From Acinetobacter pullicarnis (GTDB taxonomy: Bacteria > Pseudomonadota > Gammaproteobacteria > Pseudomonadales > Moraxellaceae), in contig NZ_VCMZ01000001.1 in assembly GCF_006352475.1 (NCBI RefSeq), forward strand, positions 2,790,001 through 2,854,000: a DNA stretch of 64,000 bases. The letters run 5' to 3'. The notes beneath the pieces are model-generated. The model was not told the DNA's origin. It searched no databases and worked only from the letters and a program-made list of their open reading frames with translations. Positions 55,644-64,000 of the stretch are shown one piece after another (position 1 is the stretch's first letter; every line of letters begins with the position of its first letter). Both the position numbers and the translations under genes were made by a program.

Positions 55644-56966
55644 ATGGATATATTTCAAAGCATTATGGTGCTTATTTTTTTGGTACTCTGCTCATTTTTC
55701 TTATCTTTATCTGAAATCGCCATTGCTGGATCACGCAAAATAAAATTAAAACTTCTGGCCGAGGCCGGAGATGAGCGCGCAGCGAAAGTCATCATCATGC
55801 AGGAAAACTCTGCGGACTTTTTCGCTTCCACACAAATTGGGGTGAATGCCGTCGCTATTTTAGGCGGTATTGTTGGTGAATCTTCATTACGTCCCTACTT
55901 TAATAATCTGGTCCTTGAGTTCTATCAAGGGAAATGGGCAGACAGCATCGGCTTCAGTTTGTCATTCCTCACAGTAACCACGTTATTTATCTTATTTGCC
56001 GATTTAATGCCAAAACGTTTGGCCATGATTTTCCCAGAAAAACTGGCTATTAAAGTCGTTAACGCCATTCTGGTCTTCATTAAGATTTGCAAGCCTTTGG
56101 CGTGGATTATCAATCTGATTGCAAACTCGATTTTTAGATTATTTAAAGTCAATACCAAACGTGATGACAGCTTAACCTTTGATGATATCTCTGCCATTGT
56201 AAATGCTGGTGCTCAATCAGGTGTTCTACAAAAACAAGAGCATCATTTCATTGGTAATGTGTTTGAACTTGAAGAACGTAATGTTCCTTCCAGTATGACA
56301 CCACGTGAAAATGTAGTTTTTTTCACGCTGAATGAGCCTGAAGAAAGTATTCGACAAAAACTGGCCGAATACCCATTTTCTAAATTCTTAGTTTGTAATG
56401 ACAATATTGACAACGTCATCGGCTATATTGATGCCAAAGATATTTTAGTTCGTATTTTAAATAATCAAAAATTTAATCAGCTAAATGAATCCACCATTCG
56501 TAATGTACTCACTATTCCTGATGCCTTAACTTTATCTGAAGTACTTGACCGTTTTCGTTCTAGTAAAGAAAAGTTTGCGGTTGTCATCAATGAATACGCA
56601 TTGGTGGTCGGGGTCATCACCCTCTCTGACATTATGATTACTGTGATGGGTGACTGGGTCACGCCAATGGAAGAAGAACAGCAGATTATTCAGCGTGATG
56701 CCAATTCATGGCTCATTGATGGCAGTACACCAATTGAAGATATGATGCATGCACTTGCCATTGACTCTATGCCAGACAACGATAATTATGAAACGCTAGC
56801 TGGTTTTATGATGTTCCAGTTGCGTAAAATTCCACGCCCAGCAGATACCGTCATTTTCGCAGGTTATAAATTTGAAGTGGTCGATGTCGATAACTATCGA
56901 ATTGATCAACTGCTGGTGACCCGTTTACTTGAACAACTCGCTGAAGAAAAGCCTGAAGAAGAGTAA
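55644..56966 (+). CDS. CNNM/CBS-domain transport protein (HlyC/CorC family)
   Basis: The N-terminal DUF21/CNNM domain has four hydrophobic segments (SEIAIAGSRKIKLKLLAEAG after the first). A CBS pair follows (MTPRENVVFF, then FAVVINEYALVVGVITLSDI), and the C-terminal CorC_HlyC domain ends in FEVVDVDNYRIDQLLV. These proteins, often labelled 'hemolysin', are linked to Mg/Co efflux. GAGGT lies close before the ATG. It is monocistronic. Confidence 0.9.
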   Translation: MDIFQSIMVLIFLVLCSFFLSLSEIAIAGSRKIKLKLLAEAGDERAAKVIIMQENSADFFASTQIGVNAVAILGGIVGESSLRPYFNNLVLEFYQGKWADSIGFSLSFLTVTTLFILFADLMPKRLAMIFPEKLAIKVVNAILVFIKICKPLAWIINLIANSIFRLFKVNTKRDDSLTFDDISAIVNAGAQSGVLQKQEHHFIGNVFELEERNVPSSMTPRENVVFFTLNEPEESIRQKLAEYPFSKFLVCNDNIDNVIGYIDAKDILVRILNNQKFNQLNESTIRNVLTIPDALTLSEVLDRFRSSKEKFAVVINEYALVVGVITLSDIMITVMGDWVTPMEEEQQIIQRDANSWLIDGSTPIEDMMHALAIDSMPDNDNYETLAGFMMFQLRKIPRPADTVIFAGYKFEVVDVDNYRIDQLLVTRLLEQLAEEKPEEE

Positions 56967-56971
56967 TTTAT

Positions 56972-57001
56972 AATCATATCGCCTACTTAGGCGATATGAT
57001 T
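56972..57001 (+). terminator. terminator of the CNNM gene
   Basis: AATCATATCGCC-TACTTA-GGCGATATGATT has a perfect 12-bp stem; the T-run is short. Confidence 0.75.
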
Positions 57002-57002
57002 T

Positions 57003-57457
57003 CCATTTAGATTCGAAATAAACGGCAGATACGGCTAGATTTTTTAGTGCCTCATTAAACCAGAAAACCTGCCTAGTCTTTGAGCAAAGAGCAACATTTA
57101 AAGCTCTCTAAGTCATTCAAAAAACTAATTTTAATGTGTTTTAAGTCTGCTGTAGTTTTGAACAATTTATACCTAAATCTTGCAAGATGATCAAAAACAA
57201 TCATTAAAAAAATGACTTATAAACCAATAATTTTAAAGATTATTTTTTAAAAAAATGAAGTCCAAATTAATATTTCTTTTAGATTGTTGAGTTTAATTAA
57301 ACAAATTGCTAGCATTCTTCGTTATTGAAAGGAATGACAATCTAGGTCATCTTCCAAAATTGTTTTACTTTTAATTACTTTAACTTTCTAGATTGTCTAA
57401 AACCTAAACTATCCGTTGTAAAGAAAATAACCATTATATATTTCAAAGGAATGAACT
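57003..57457. other. 455-bp AT-rich gap
   Basis: No gene or marked structure is seen. It presumably holds the citrate-transporter promoter. AAAGGA lies eight bases before the next ATG. Confidence 0.4.
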
Positions 57458-58795
57458 ATGCTGACCTTTATTGGCATCAGCATGATTTGCTGCTTCATGT
57501 ATCTGATCATGTCTAAACGCTTAAGTGCCCTTATTGCACTGACTTTAATTCCAATTATATTTGCACTTTTGGCCTATGTGCTTGGTTTTTATTTTGAAAG
57601 TTTAAGTCATATTCAACTCAGCGGTTTGGGTGAAATGATGCTTGATGGCATCAAGAAACTCGCGCCAACGGGCATCATGTTACTCTTCGCCATTCTTTAC
57701 TTTGCCATCATGATCGATACGGGCCTGTTTGACCCCTCTGTGAAATGGATCTTAAAAAAAGTAAAAGGTGATCCACTTAAAGTGACCCTTGGCACGGTAT
57801 TCCTCACGCTAATTGTGTCGATGGATGGGGATGGCTCAACCACGTATATGATCTGTGTTGCAGCGATGCTACCGCTGTATCGTCGTCTAGGCATGAGTCC
57901 ACTGATTATGGCTGGCTTGATGATGCTTAGCAGTGGAATTATGAATCTCACCCCTTGGGGCGGGCCAACGGCACGGGCTGCCAGTGCCTTAAAGGTTGAT
58001 CCTAGCCAAGTTTTTGTGCCAATGATTATTCCCATGCTTTTTGCAATCGCGTGGTTATTCTTTTTGGCTTATATGTATGGTCGGTTTGAACGTAACCGTA
58101 TCGGCATCATAGAACTCGATATCAAACATGCGGATGACATTCAAATCTCTAAAGATCCTGAAGCTAATCGTTCACATTTAAGATGGTTTAATGGCAGCTT
58201 AACGCTAGTTCTTATGATTTGTTTGATCATGGGTGTGCTACCGCTCCCAATCCTGTTTATGATCGCTTTATGTATCGCACTGGTGGTTAACTATCGTGAT
58301 TTAGACATGCAAAAGCAACTGATTGCCAATCACTCTGGTAGCGCCTTGGCCGTAGTCGGAATCATTTTTGCGGCGGGAATTTTTACAGGCATTTTATCGG
58401 GTACAGGCATGGTTGAAGCCATGTCCAAAGAATTAATTGCCATTATTCCACACAGTATGGGACCATTTTTAGCACCAATTACAGCTGTTATGAGTATGCC
58501 GCTGACCTTTTTCATGTCGAATGATGCGTTCTATTATGGCGTATTACCGGTACTTTCCGAAGCAGCTGCCCATTATGGCGTTAGCCCCGTTGAAATGGCA
58601 CGTGCTTCGATTGTGGGACAACCTGTACACTTACTCTCCCCACTGGTTCCCTCAACCTATTTACTCTGTGGCTTGGCTGGAATTGAATTTGCCGACCATC
58701 AAAAATTTACGATTAAATGGGCGATTATCACCTGTTTAGTGATGTTGGCGATCTCTCTTATCTCTGGTGTTTTTCCACTCTACTCAAGCATTTAG
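57458..58795 (+). CDS. CitMHS-family citrate transporter
   Basis: A 445-residue protein with about 11 membrane segments. Family landmarks are the motif TLIVSMDGDGSTTYMICVAA, the loop MNLTPWGGPTARAASALKVD and the C-terminal GQPVHLLSPLVPSTYLLCGL. CitMHS carriers take up citrate complexed with a divalent metal, driven by protons. No two-component citrate sensor is adjacent. It is probably monocistronic. Confidence 0.92.
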   Translation: MLTFIGISMICCFMYLIMSKRLSALIALTLIPIIFALLAYVLGFYFESLSHIQLSGLGEMMLDGIKKLAPTGIMLLFAILYFAIMIDTGLFDPSVKWILKKVKGDPLKVTLGTVFLTLIVSMDGDGSTTYMICVAAMLPLYRRLGMSPLIMAGLMMLSSGIMNLTPWGGPTARAASALKVDPSQVFVPMIIPMLFAIAWLFFLAYMYGRFERNRIGIIELDIKHADDIQISKDPEANRSHLRWFNGSLTLVLMICLIMGVLPLPILFMIALCIALVVNYRDLDMQKQLIANHSGSALAVVGIIFAAGIFTGILSGTGMVEAMSKELIAIIPHSMGPFLAPITAVMSMPLTFFMSNDAFYYGVLPVLSEAAAHYGVSPVEMARASIVGQPVHLLSPLVPSTYLLCGLAGIEFADHQKFTIKWAIITCLVMLAISLISGVFPLYSSI

Positions 58796-58806
58796 AACTC
58801 AACATT

Positions 58807-58849
58807 AAAAAGGCTTTGCTCTCCCATTGGGATGAACAAAGCCTTTTTT
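58807..58849. terminator. bidirectional terminator
   Basis: AAAAGGCTTTG and CAAAGCCTTTT pair across a loop of about 19 nt, with A and T runs outside. Confidence 0.85.
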
Positions 58850-58883
58850 TATTGCTGTGCGAATGATGATCGGCAGCTACGAA

Positions 58884-59396
58884 TTAACCACCATATAACT
58901 TGAGCAGTACATCTAAAGTCGCTTGATAGTGAATATTGATATCATCTTCAAGGATTTTATAAGCATTATCAAACTGCACCATCGGCCAACCTTCTTTCCA
59001 AAATGGGAAGATGTTATGCAAATCATGGGTCACCACACCGTCTTCAATTTCGATTGCTTGAGCAACCTGTGCAAGAACTTGTGAGGTTTCAACACCATCA
59101 ATGGCCATATAATCGACACCTTTGGCTTTCAAGATACGAATACGGTCTTTTTTATAACGAATCTTTTTGCTTTGCGTACTATTTAAATGCAACGCCAAGC
59201 TAACTGCTTCAATAAATTTTGATTCAAAGCTTTGTTGTAATGCAACCAATGCTTGTTTATGTGCTTCTTGACGGCCTGCTTTCCCCCCCTCACGAATAAT
59301 GTCATTGGCTTCAGCATTGAGTACATCATCTTTCATGGATCGTAAGATGTCTAAAATTTCAATATTGCTTAATGCTGCAGGGGTTTGATCTTGCAT
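58884..59396 (-). CDS. hypothetical protein, 170 residues
   Basis: A soluble, helical protein, charged in the middle (STQSKKIRYKKDRIRILKAK). No family is recognised beyond similar uncharacterised Acinetobacter proteins. I start at ATG 59396 (MQDQTPAALSNIEI), with AGG seven bases upstream; the longer frame to 59435 is unsupported. It is convergent with the citrate transporter gene. Confidence 0.65.
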   Translation of the reverse strand: MQDQTPAALSNIEILDILRSMKDDVLNAEANDIIREGGKAGRQEAHKQALVALQQSFESKFIEAVSLALHLNSTQSKKIRYKKDRIRILKAKGVDYMAIDGVETSQVLAQVAQAIEIEDGVVTHDLHNIFPFWKEGWPMVQFDNAYKILEDDINIHYQATLDVLLKLYGG

Positions 59397-59641
59397 GACC
59401 GACCTAATAGAAAATATAAAACATAATTGTCGCATAAAAGTGCTGTAAAAACTTAGTTCATCATGGCTATTTCTTGCAAATTCGCAATGAACTAAGGTTT
59501 ATCCACTGCGATTGAGCCTTTAATTGCTTGGTCGAAACAGCATACAATCGGAGCAGCGTTTTCGCTGATCATCGCCAAAATAATTAGGCAGATTGGTCAA
59601 ATATCATTGAAGATAACTACGATTGCCTTAAGGACAATAAT

Positions 59642-60655
59642 ATGCAAACCATCGCTTACCAAAAACCATATCCTATTGATGAAACAAATATTTTTAAGAT
59701 GGTCGAACAAGCAACACCAATTGCAACAGGCCATGACCTCTTGGTTGCCGTGAACGCAATTTCAATCAATCCGATTGACATCAAAGCCCGCCAACGCACA
59801 GCTGAAAGCAATACCGCATGGAAAATCTTGGGTCGTGATGCTGTTGGACAGGTGGTTGCTATAGGTGAGAAAGTAACAAACTTTAAGATAGGTGATCAGG
59901 TATTTTATGCTGGAACCTTAAACCGCGATGGTTCTTATGCTGAATTTCAATTGGTTGATGAACGGATTGTTGGACATAAACCGCAATCCTTAACTGATGC
60001 AGAAGCTGCGGCACTGCCACTGACTTCAATTACAGCATTTGAAATGTTGTTTGAACGGCTCAAAGTTCAAGATCTCGTTGCCGGTCAAAGTCGCAATATT
60101 CTGGTAATTGGCGCTGCTGGTGGTGTGGGTTCCATTGCCGTGCAGTTGTTAAAAGCCTTAACTGATTTAACCGTGATTGCCACTGCTTCACGCCCAACAT
60201 CCACGCAATGGTTACAACAAATCGGGGCAGATCAGATACTCGATCATAGTCAGCCGCTTGTTCCACAAATGCAGCAACTTGGTCTTGATCTACCCTCTTA
60301 TATTTTCTCAATTACTGGTACCGATCAACATTTAGCTGAGATCGCACAACTGATTGCCCCACAAGGCCGCGTGGGTTTAATTGATGATCCAGAACATTTT
60401 TCGATTATGCCCTTTAAGGCAAAATCAGTCTCAATTCATTGGGAGTCGATGTTTACCCGCTCAGTTTTTCAAACCGCAGATATGCACGAACAAGCTGTGA
60501 TTTTAAATAAAGTGGCAACCCTGGTGGATGAAGGGAAAATCAAAACCACCATGAACAAACATTTGGGCCGCATCAATGCCGAAAATATTCAACAGGCACA
60601 TAGCCTGATCGAAACAGGCCAGAGTATTGGGAAGATGGTACTCGAAGGATTTTAA
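59642..60655 (+). CDS. zinc-type alcohol dehydrogenase-like oxidoreductase (MDR family)
   Basis: An MDR-superfamily protein of 337 residues with an N-terminal GroES-like domain (INPIDIKARQR, LGRDAVGQVVAIGEKV) and the NADPH-binding IGAAGGVGSIAVQLLKAL. Catalytic zinc ligands are absent, as in quinone oxidoreductases. It matches the 'zinc-binding alcohol dehydrogenase family' group (TIGR02817-like); substrates are unknown. AAGGA precedes the ATG. Confidence 0.87.
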   Translation: MQTIAYQKPYPIDETNIFKMVEQATPIATGHDLLVAVNAISINPIDIKARQRTAESNTAWKILGRDAVGQVVAIGEKVTNFKIGDQVFYAGTLNRDGSYAEFQLVDERIVGHKPQSLTDAEAAALPLTSITAFEMLFERLKVQDLVAGQSRNILVIGAAGGVGSIAVQLLKALTDLTVIATASRPTSTQWLQQIGADQILDHSQPLVPQMQQLGLDLPSYIFSITGTDQHLAEIAQLIAPQGRVGLIDDPEHFSIMPFKAKSVSIHWESMFTRSVFQTADMHEQAVILNKVATLVDEGKIKTTMNKHLGRINAENIQQAHSLIETGQSIGKMVLEGF

Positions 60656-60657
60656 AA

Positions 60658-60694
60658 GACAAAGCCTGTTTCAGTCACTGAAACAAGCTTTGTC
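60658..60694. terminator. long hairpin between convergent genes
   Basis: GACAAAGC(C)TGTTTCAGT pairs with ACTGAAACAAGCTTTGTC with one bulge and a tiny loop, giving a very stable structure. No T-run on the + strand. Confidence 0.65.
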
Positions 60695-60742
60695 AGAAAA
60701 ACCATCAACGCGGAGCATTGCCCGCGTTGAATTGGATCGATA

Positions 60743-61738
60743 TTAGATCACTTCAACCACAATTTTACCGACATGATCGCCAATATCCATCGCAATATGC
60801 GCATCTTGGATTTGATCAAACTTAAAAGTTTTATAAATCATCGGTAAGCATTCGCCTTTTTCCCATAACGGCAATACTTGTTGCTGTAGCTCTTTGGCAA
60901 TCAATGCTTTTTCAGCGGTATTACGTGCGCGCATGGTCGAACCGGTAATGGTTAGACGCTTCATCATAATTTGCCCTAATTTCACCTCTTTGGCTTTTGC
61001 ACCGCCTAAGAAAGCGATATAAACCAAACGACCATCTCTACGCAACAAATTTAAATTGGCCGCTAAATACGGCGCTCCCACCATATCTAAAATGACATCA
61101 ACACCCTGCTGCTCAGTTTCTTTTTGAATAACTGCTTCAAAATCTTGGGTTTTATAGTTGATTACATGGCTCAGAGAAGCAATGGCTGCGACTTTGTCAT
61201 CGGTACCAACTGTCGTAAATGTTTTGATTCCGAATGCCTGACACAACATCAGTGCAGTCGTACCAATGCCACTGCTTCCACCATGTACCAATACCGTTTC
61301 ACCGGCTTTGGCACGGCCCATTTGGAATACGTTGGCCCAGACGGTAAAAAAGGTTTCTGGAATAGCGGCAGCTTGTACAAAACTGACATTCTCTGGAATA
61401 GGCAGTACTTGAGTTTCAGGCACCACACAATATTCAGCATAACCACCGCCATTGGTTAAGCCACAAACTTTGTCCCCAATACGATAAGAAGCAACCGCTG
61501 TGCCCACCGCCACAACTTCACCAGCAACTTCTAGTCCAGGAACCGGTGTAACCCCTTCTGGCATAGGATATAAGCCTTGACGCTGTAGAATATCTGGACG
61601 ATTTAAACCAAAGGCATGTACTTTGACCAAGACCTCATCGGCTTGCGGGGTTGGAATTTCAGTCTGCTCAATGGCAAGTTTTTCTGGACCACCCGCCTCA
61701 GTAATAATGATCTGTCGCATGCTGCTGTGTTGTGGCAT
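60743..61738 (-). CDS. NAD(P)H quinone oxidoreductase (PIG3-like MDR)
   Basis: The 331 residues match the PIG3-type quinone oxidoreductases: AFGLNRPDILQRQGLYP, PGLEVAGEVVAVG, and the cofactor motif VHGGSSGIGTTALMLCQAFG. No zinc ligands. These enzymes reduce quinones or enones with NADPH. AAGGA lies eight bases before the ATG. It is convergent with a second, only distantly similar MDR gene. Confidence 0.9.
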   Translation of the reverse strand: MPQHSSMRQIIITEAGGPEKLAIEQTEIPTPQADEVLVKVHAFGLNRPDILQRQGLYPMPEGVTPVPGLEVAGEVVAVGTAVASYRIGDKVCGLTNGGGYAEYCVVPETQVLPIPENVSFVQAAAIPETFFTVWANVFQMGRAKAGETVLVHGGSSGIGTTALMLCQAFGIKTFTTVGTDDKVAAIASLSHVINYKTQDFEAVIQKETEQQGVDVILDMVGAPYLAANLNLLRRDGRLVYIAFLGGAKAKEVKLGQIMMKRLTITGSTMRARNTAEKALIAKELQQQVLPLWEKGECLPMIYKTFKFDQIQDAHIAMDIGDHVGKIVVEVI

Positions 61739-61880
61739 TTTTCATTCCTTGTTTATTTTAAATCATGATTGAACTGTGAACGAGTATCGCAACTTAGACC
61801 ATTTTCAACAAGATGCTTATGATCGATATGAGCAACCAAATTTGCTTTTTCAGATCCAAAGCCTATACCGACAAGCTGCT

Positions 61881-62651
61881 TTAAAATAAATCGGTGCGTA
61901 TATCGCTCAAATAGGGGTTAAACATCTGCGCCTTTTCTACCATCACCGATGAAATATCTGCAAATAGCAGTTGTTCTTGATAAATCGAAGCCTGCACCAC
62001 AAGTTTGCCTTGTGGAGAAGCCACACAACTCAGCCCGACATAGTGATAATCAGCTTCGGTTCCGACTTGATTGGCATAAGCAACATAGACTTGATTTTCC
62101 CAAGCACGGGTCGGTATCAGGGTAGTATTCACAAAACTATAGGGTTGCATTTGAGCCGTTGGGACTGCAATCAAATGCGCGCCTGCACCTGCTGCAGCGC
62201 GTACTGTTTCAGGAAATTCAACGTCATAGCAGATTAGCATGGCAATTTTTATTTGTTGATATTCGGTTATCACCACAGCACGTTCGCCTTTGACAAACTG
62301 CTGCCGATCTAACTCACCAAATAAATGAGTTTTATCGTAATGATTCAATAAATTGCCATGATCATCAATAAAATAAGCACTATTCATCACACCATGTTTG
62401 ACTGGTCTTGGACCACCAATAATCATGGCAATACCTAACTCACGTGCCATGTGCTGCAACTGTGGCAAAGGAAAGTGCTTGGCCATGTGCTGCATCGCTT
62501 CTTTCAGTACATAGCCTGATAAAAACATCTCTGGGCTTATTAGCAATGCTGCGCCATTGGCTTTGGCTTGTTCTGCATACTGATAGAGTTTCTTGATATT
62601 TCCCGCATAATCACCTGAATGACTTTGCGCCTGTAGAATAGCGATTTTCAT
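61881..62651 (-). CDS. carbon-nitrogen hydrolase (nitrilase family)
   Basis: The catalytic triad is complete: Glu41 in SPEMFLSGY, Lys107 in HYDKTHLFGE and Cys141 in LICYDVEFPE. The 256-residue size fits aliphatic or omega-amidases such as R-amidases and N-carbamoylputrescine-type enzymes; the substrate is not readable. ATG 62651 with AAGGAT eight bases upstream is preferred to ATG 62714. Confidence 0.9.
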   Translation of the reverse strand: MKIAILQAQSHSGDYAGNIKKLYQYAEQAKANGAALLISPEMFLSGYVLKEAMQHMAKHFPLPQLQHMARELGIAMIIGGPRPVKHGVMNSAYFIDDHGNLLNHYDKTHLFGELDRQQFVKGERAVVITEYQQIKIAMLICYDVEFPETVRAAAGAGAHLIAVPTAQMQPYSFVNTTLIPTRAWENQVYVAYANQVGTEADYHYVGLSCVASPQGKLVVQASIYQEQLLFADISSVMVEKAQMFNPYLSDIRTDLF

Positions 62652-62856
62652 TGGATCATATCCTTGAGTATCAACTGCGTCAGCCTTGTTATTATTAATT
62701 TGTTCTCTATCCATCCAAGCTATAACAACTCAAAGAATCAAGTCAATTTAAATTCACTTTACTTGTGTTTTAATCATTCGGTTTGCATCATCTGAACTAC
62801 GCCAAATCGCTATCTCACTCAATAAGATTAACCGACCTTCACTGCCTCGGTCTTTT

Positions 62857-63129
62857 CTAACGACTTGCTTTATATGATTTAATCATCTGTGCTGTGACAT
62901 CTTGTGGATAACAAAGCGGTGCATGTCCCCCAGCTCGGTTGTAGGCACTACGCTTACCACAACGGCTGCCATTTGAAGCCGAATTGTATGGGCATGCGCA
63001 ATTGCCTGGATAGCTTGCAATAGATGCTGCAATAATTGTTTTCTTAATTGCGCTGTCATTTTCACTATTTGGTTTGGCATCCACATTTAACGCAAGGCAT
63101 AAGCCCATAAAAAATAATATTTTTTTCAT
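62857..63129 (-). CDS. small Cys-rich secreted protein, unknown function
   Basis: A 90-residue protein with a signal peptide (cut near ...LNVDA). The mature part has four Cys residues in the pattern GNCACPYNSASNGSRCGKRS and LCYP, suggesting two disulfides. The motif 'CPYN...GSRCGKRSAYNRAGGHAPLCYP' is a recurrent orphan pattern in small proteobacterial proteins; I cite only its parts. No function known. GGGGGAATT lies just before the ATG. Confidence 0.7.
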   Translation of the reverse strand: MKKILFFMGLCLALNVDAKPNSENDSAIKKTIIAASIASYPGNCACPYNSASNGSRCGKRSAYNRAGGHAPLCYPQDVTAQMIKSYKASR

Positions 63130-63242
63130 AATTCCCCCTATAGAACGCCAGATTCTACAAGGAGGTCATTTTTTTAAAATATCAAACTAAATCAAATGCT
63201 TACTATTTAATCGAATTGGCGTTATTTTATCCGCACAATAAA

Positions 63243-63274
63243 AACCCCATAAGTTGTGTCCAACTTATGGGGTT
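63243..63274 (-). terminator. terminator of cysN
   Basis: AACCCCATAAGTTG-TGTC-CAACTTATGGGGTT has a perfect 14-bp stem; on the minus strand TTTTATTG follows. Confidence 0.9.
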
Positions 63275-63310
63275 CAGTGTCGGTTTTTTTATTTCAACTT
63301 TAGCGAAATA

Positions 63311-64000
63311 TTATAAGCGTACCAATTTCACTAACTGTTCAACCAAGGTTTCAAGTGTCGTACTGTCAAAGCTGACATCCGTCCCTTGTTCGAGACTGGT
63401 CAACACCAACAGCCCTGTTTCGCGAAGTAAGGCCACTTGCTCAGCCGTAAAATCTGCTTTAGCAATGGCAACAATTCCTTCTTGGAGCAGGATGCTCTCT
63501 AAGACCTGTGCCTGTTCCAGTAATGCAGCTGGTATTTGCACAGCAGCAGGTTTTTGGCCTAAACGCGCAGCACGATCTTCGGCAGAAATCTTTTTATGAT
63601 CTGCGGTCCATTCCACAGCGGCATCAACCATACCTGCACCAACCGTCACGTTGCTCAAACGGTCAATAAAGATAAATGAACCGGTGTAACGACTGTCTTG
63701 GTAACGATCAAACATCACTGGTGCGTCAAACTCGACCGTGACAGAGGCAATTGCATTGAGATCAAGTTGATCGACTTGGCTATGCTCAAGCGTATTCACA
63801 TTAACGCGATAGTGAATTTCAGAAACTTTCGCAGGTACCGTTTGTGTACCAATTTTGATGTTATACAGCTTGCCCAATACCAATGGATGATCATTCATCC
63901 AAACCACACTGGCACGTGCACGACGCGATAACTGCGGTTGCTCACCGACCTTGACCAACATATTGCCACGTGAAATATCAATTTCATCGTTTAAGGTCAA
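63311..64000 (-). CDS. cysN: sulfate adenylyltransferase subunit 1 (CysN), C-terminal part
   Basis: The gene enters from the right edge; the start is outside. The visible 229 residues hold EF-Tu-like domains II-III of the GTPase subunit (DEIDISRGNMLV, ASVVWM, FIFIDRLSNVTVGAGMVD). CysN drives APS synthesis with CysD. After the usual CysN end, about 98 more residues follow, beginning ISAEDRAARLGQKPAAVQIP. That matches the linker into the APS-kinase domain of CysNC fusions but has no P-loop. Confidence 0.9.
   Translation of the reverse strand: MTLNDEIDISRGNMLVKVGEQPQLSRRARASVVWMNDHPLVLGKLYNIKIGTQTVPAKVSEIHYRVNVNTLEHSQVDQLDLNAIASVTVEFDAPVMFDRYQDSRYTGSFIFIDRLSNVTVGAGMVDAAVEWTADHKKISAEDRAARLGQKPAAVQIPAALLEQAQVLESILLQEGIVAIAKADFTAEQVALLRETGLLVLTSLEQGTDVSFDSTTLETLVEQLVKLVRL

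Noticed and set aside
1..64000. CRISPR array, prophage, restriction or toxin-antitoxin system
   Set aside because: No regularly spaced repeats, phage structural genes, or paired small toxin/antitoxin genes were seen anywhere in the window.

Overview
The window is chromosomal DNA of an Acinetobacter species. The reasons are a complete ISAba1 element, the rlmE-ftsH-folP block, a trpS gene followed by an Aar-like small RNA, an Acinetobacter-type isocitrate lyase, and AT-rich DNA with Acinetobacter-like proteins throughout. I cannot fix the species; the presence of ISAba1 alone does not make it A. baumannii.

Layout. 0-5 kb: end of an unknown gene, a MuiA-family secreted protein, rnk, glyA and a DEDDh exonuclease/DUF3820 fusion. 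5.07-6.25 kb: ISAba1 with a perfect 9-bp target duplication. 6.5-9.9 kb: small accessory genes (two lipoproteins, a membrane protein, a decayed hydrolase, a DUF1266 protein) and tRNA-Arg. 10-13.3 kb: ABC-2 exporter genes translationally coupled to queF. 13.4-16.5 kb: cell-wall genes rodA, mltB, rlpA. 17.3-24.5 kb: two diverging groups that look like one uncharacterised metabolic locus. One group has MipA/OmpV, a class III aminotransferase, a FemAB/GNAT-like transferase and an arginase-fold enzyme. The other has a HAD phosphatase, an alpha/beta hydrolase and a paired EamA/SMR transporter. 24.6-28.6 kb: glpD, a lipoprotein, a methyltransferase, folD. 28.7-31.2 kb: tRNA-Cys and two identical tRNA-Leu(UAA) genes flanking a Tat-exported PhoD phosphatase. 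31.3-36.8 kb: a VWA-protein remnant, folP, ftsH, rlmE, yhbY and two smaller genes. 37-42.7 kb: carAB behind a strongly structured leader, greA, an acetyltransferase. 43-51.4 kb: UspA, an alkyltransferase-like protein, a Na+/H+ antiporter, YpfJ peptidase, trpS, the Aar-like RNA, yqiJ-yqiK (flotillin), and a zinc-free L36 paralogue under a Zur-like operator. 51.5-64 kb: NlpE, aceA with a divergent LysR regulator, a CNNM/CBS protein, a citrate transporter, two MDR-family oxidoreductases, a nitrilase-family amidase and the 3' part of cysN.

Most of the window is housekeeping sequence. The points most worth a second look are the 17.3-24.5 kb locus with its 18-bp perfect palindrome, the nested hairpin in front of carA, the Zur-like site at rpmJ2, the Aar-like RNA, the fresh ISAba1 insertion whose outward promoter faces glyA, and the CysN tail that looks like a decayed APS-kinase domain. 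I saw no CRISPR array, prophage, toxin-antitoxin pair or restriction system.
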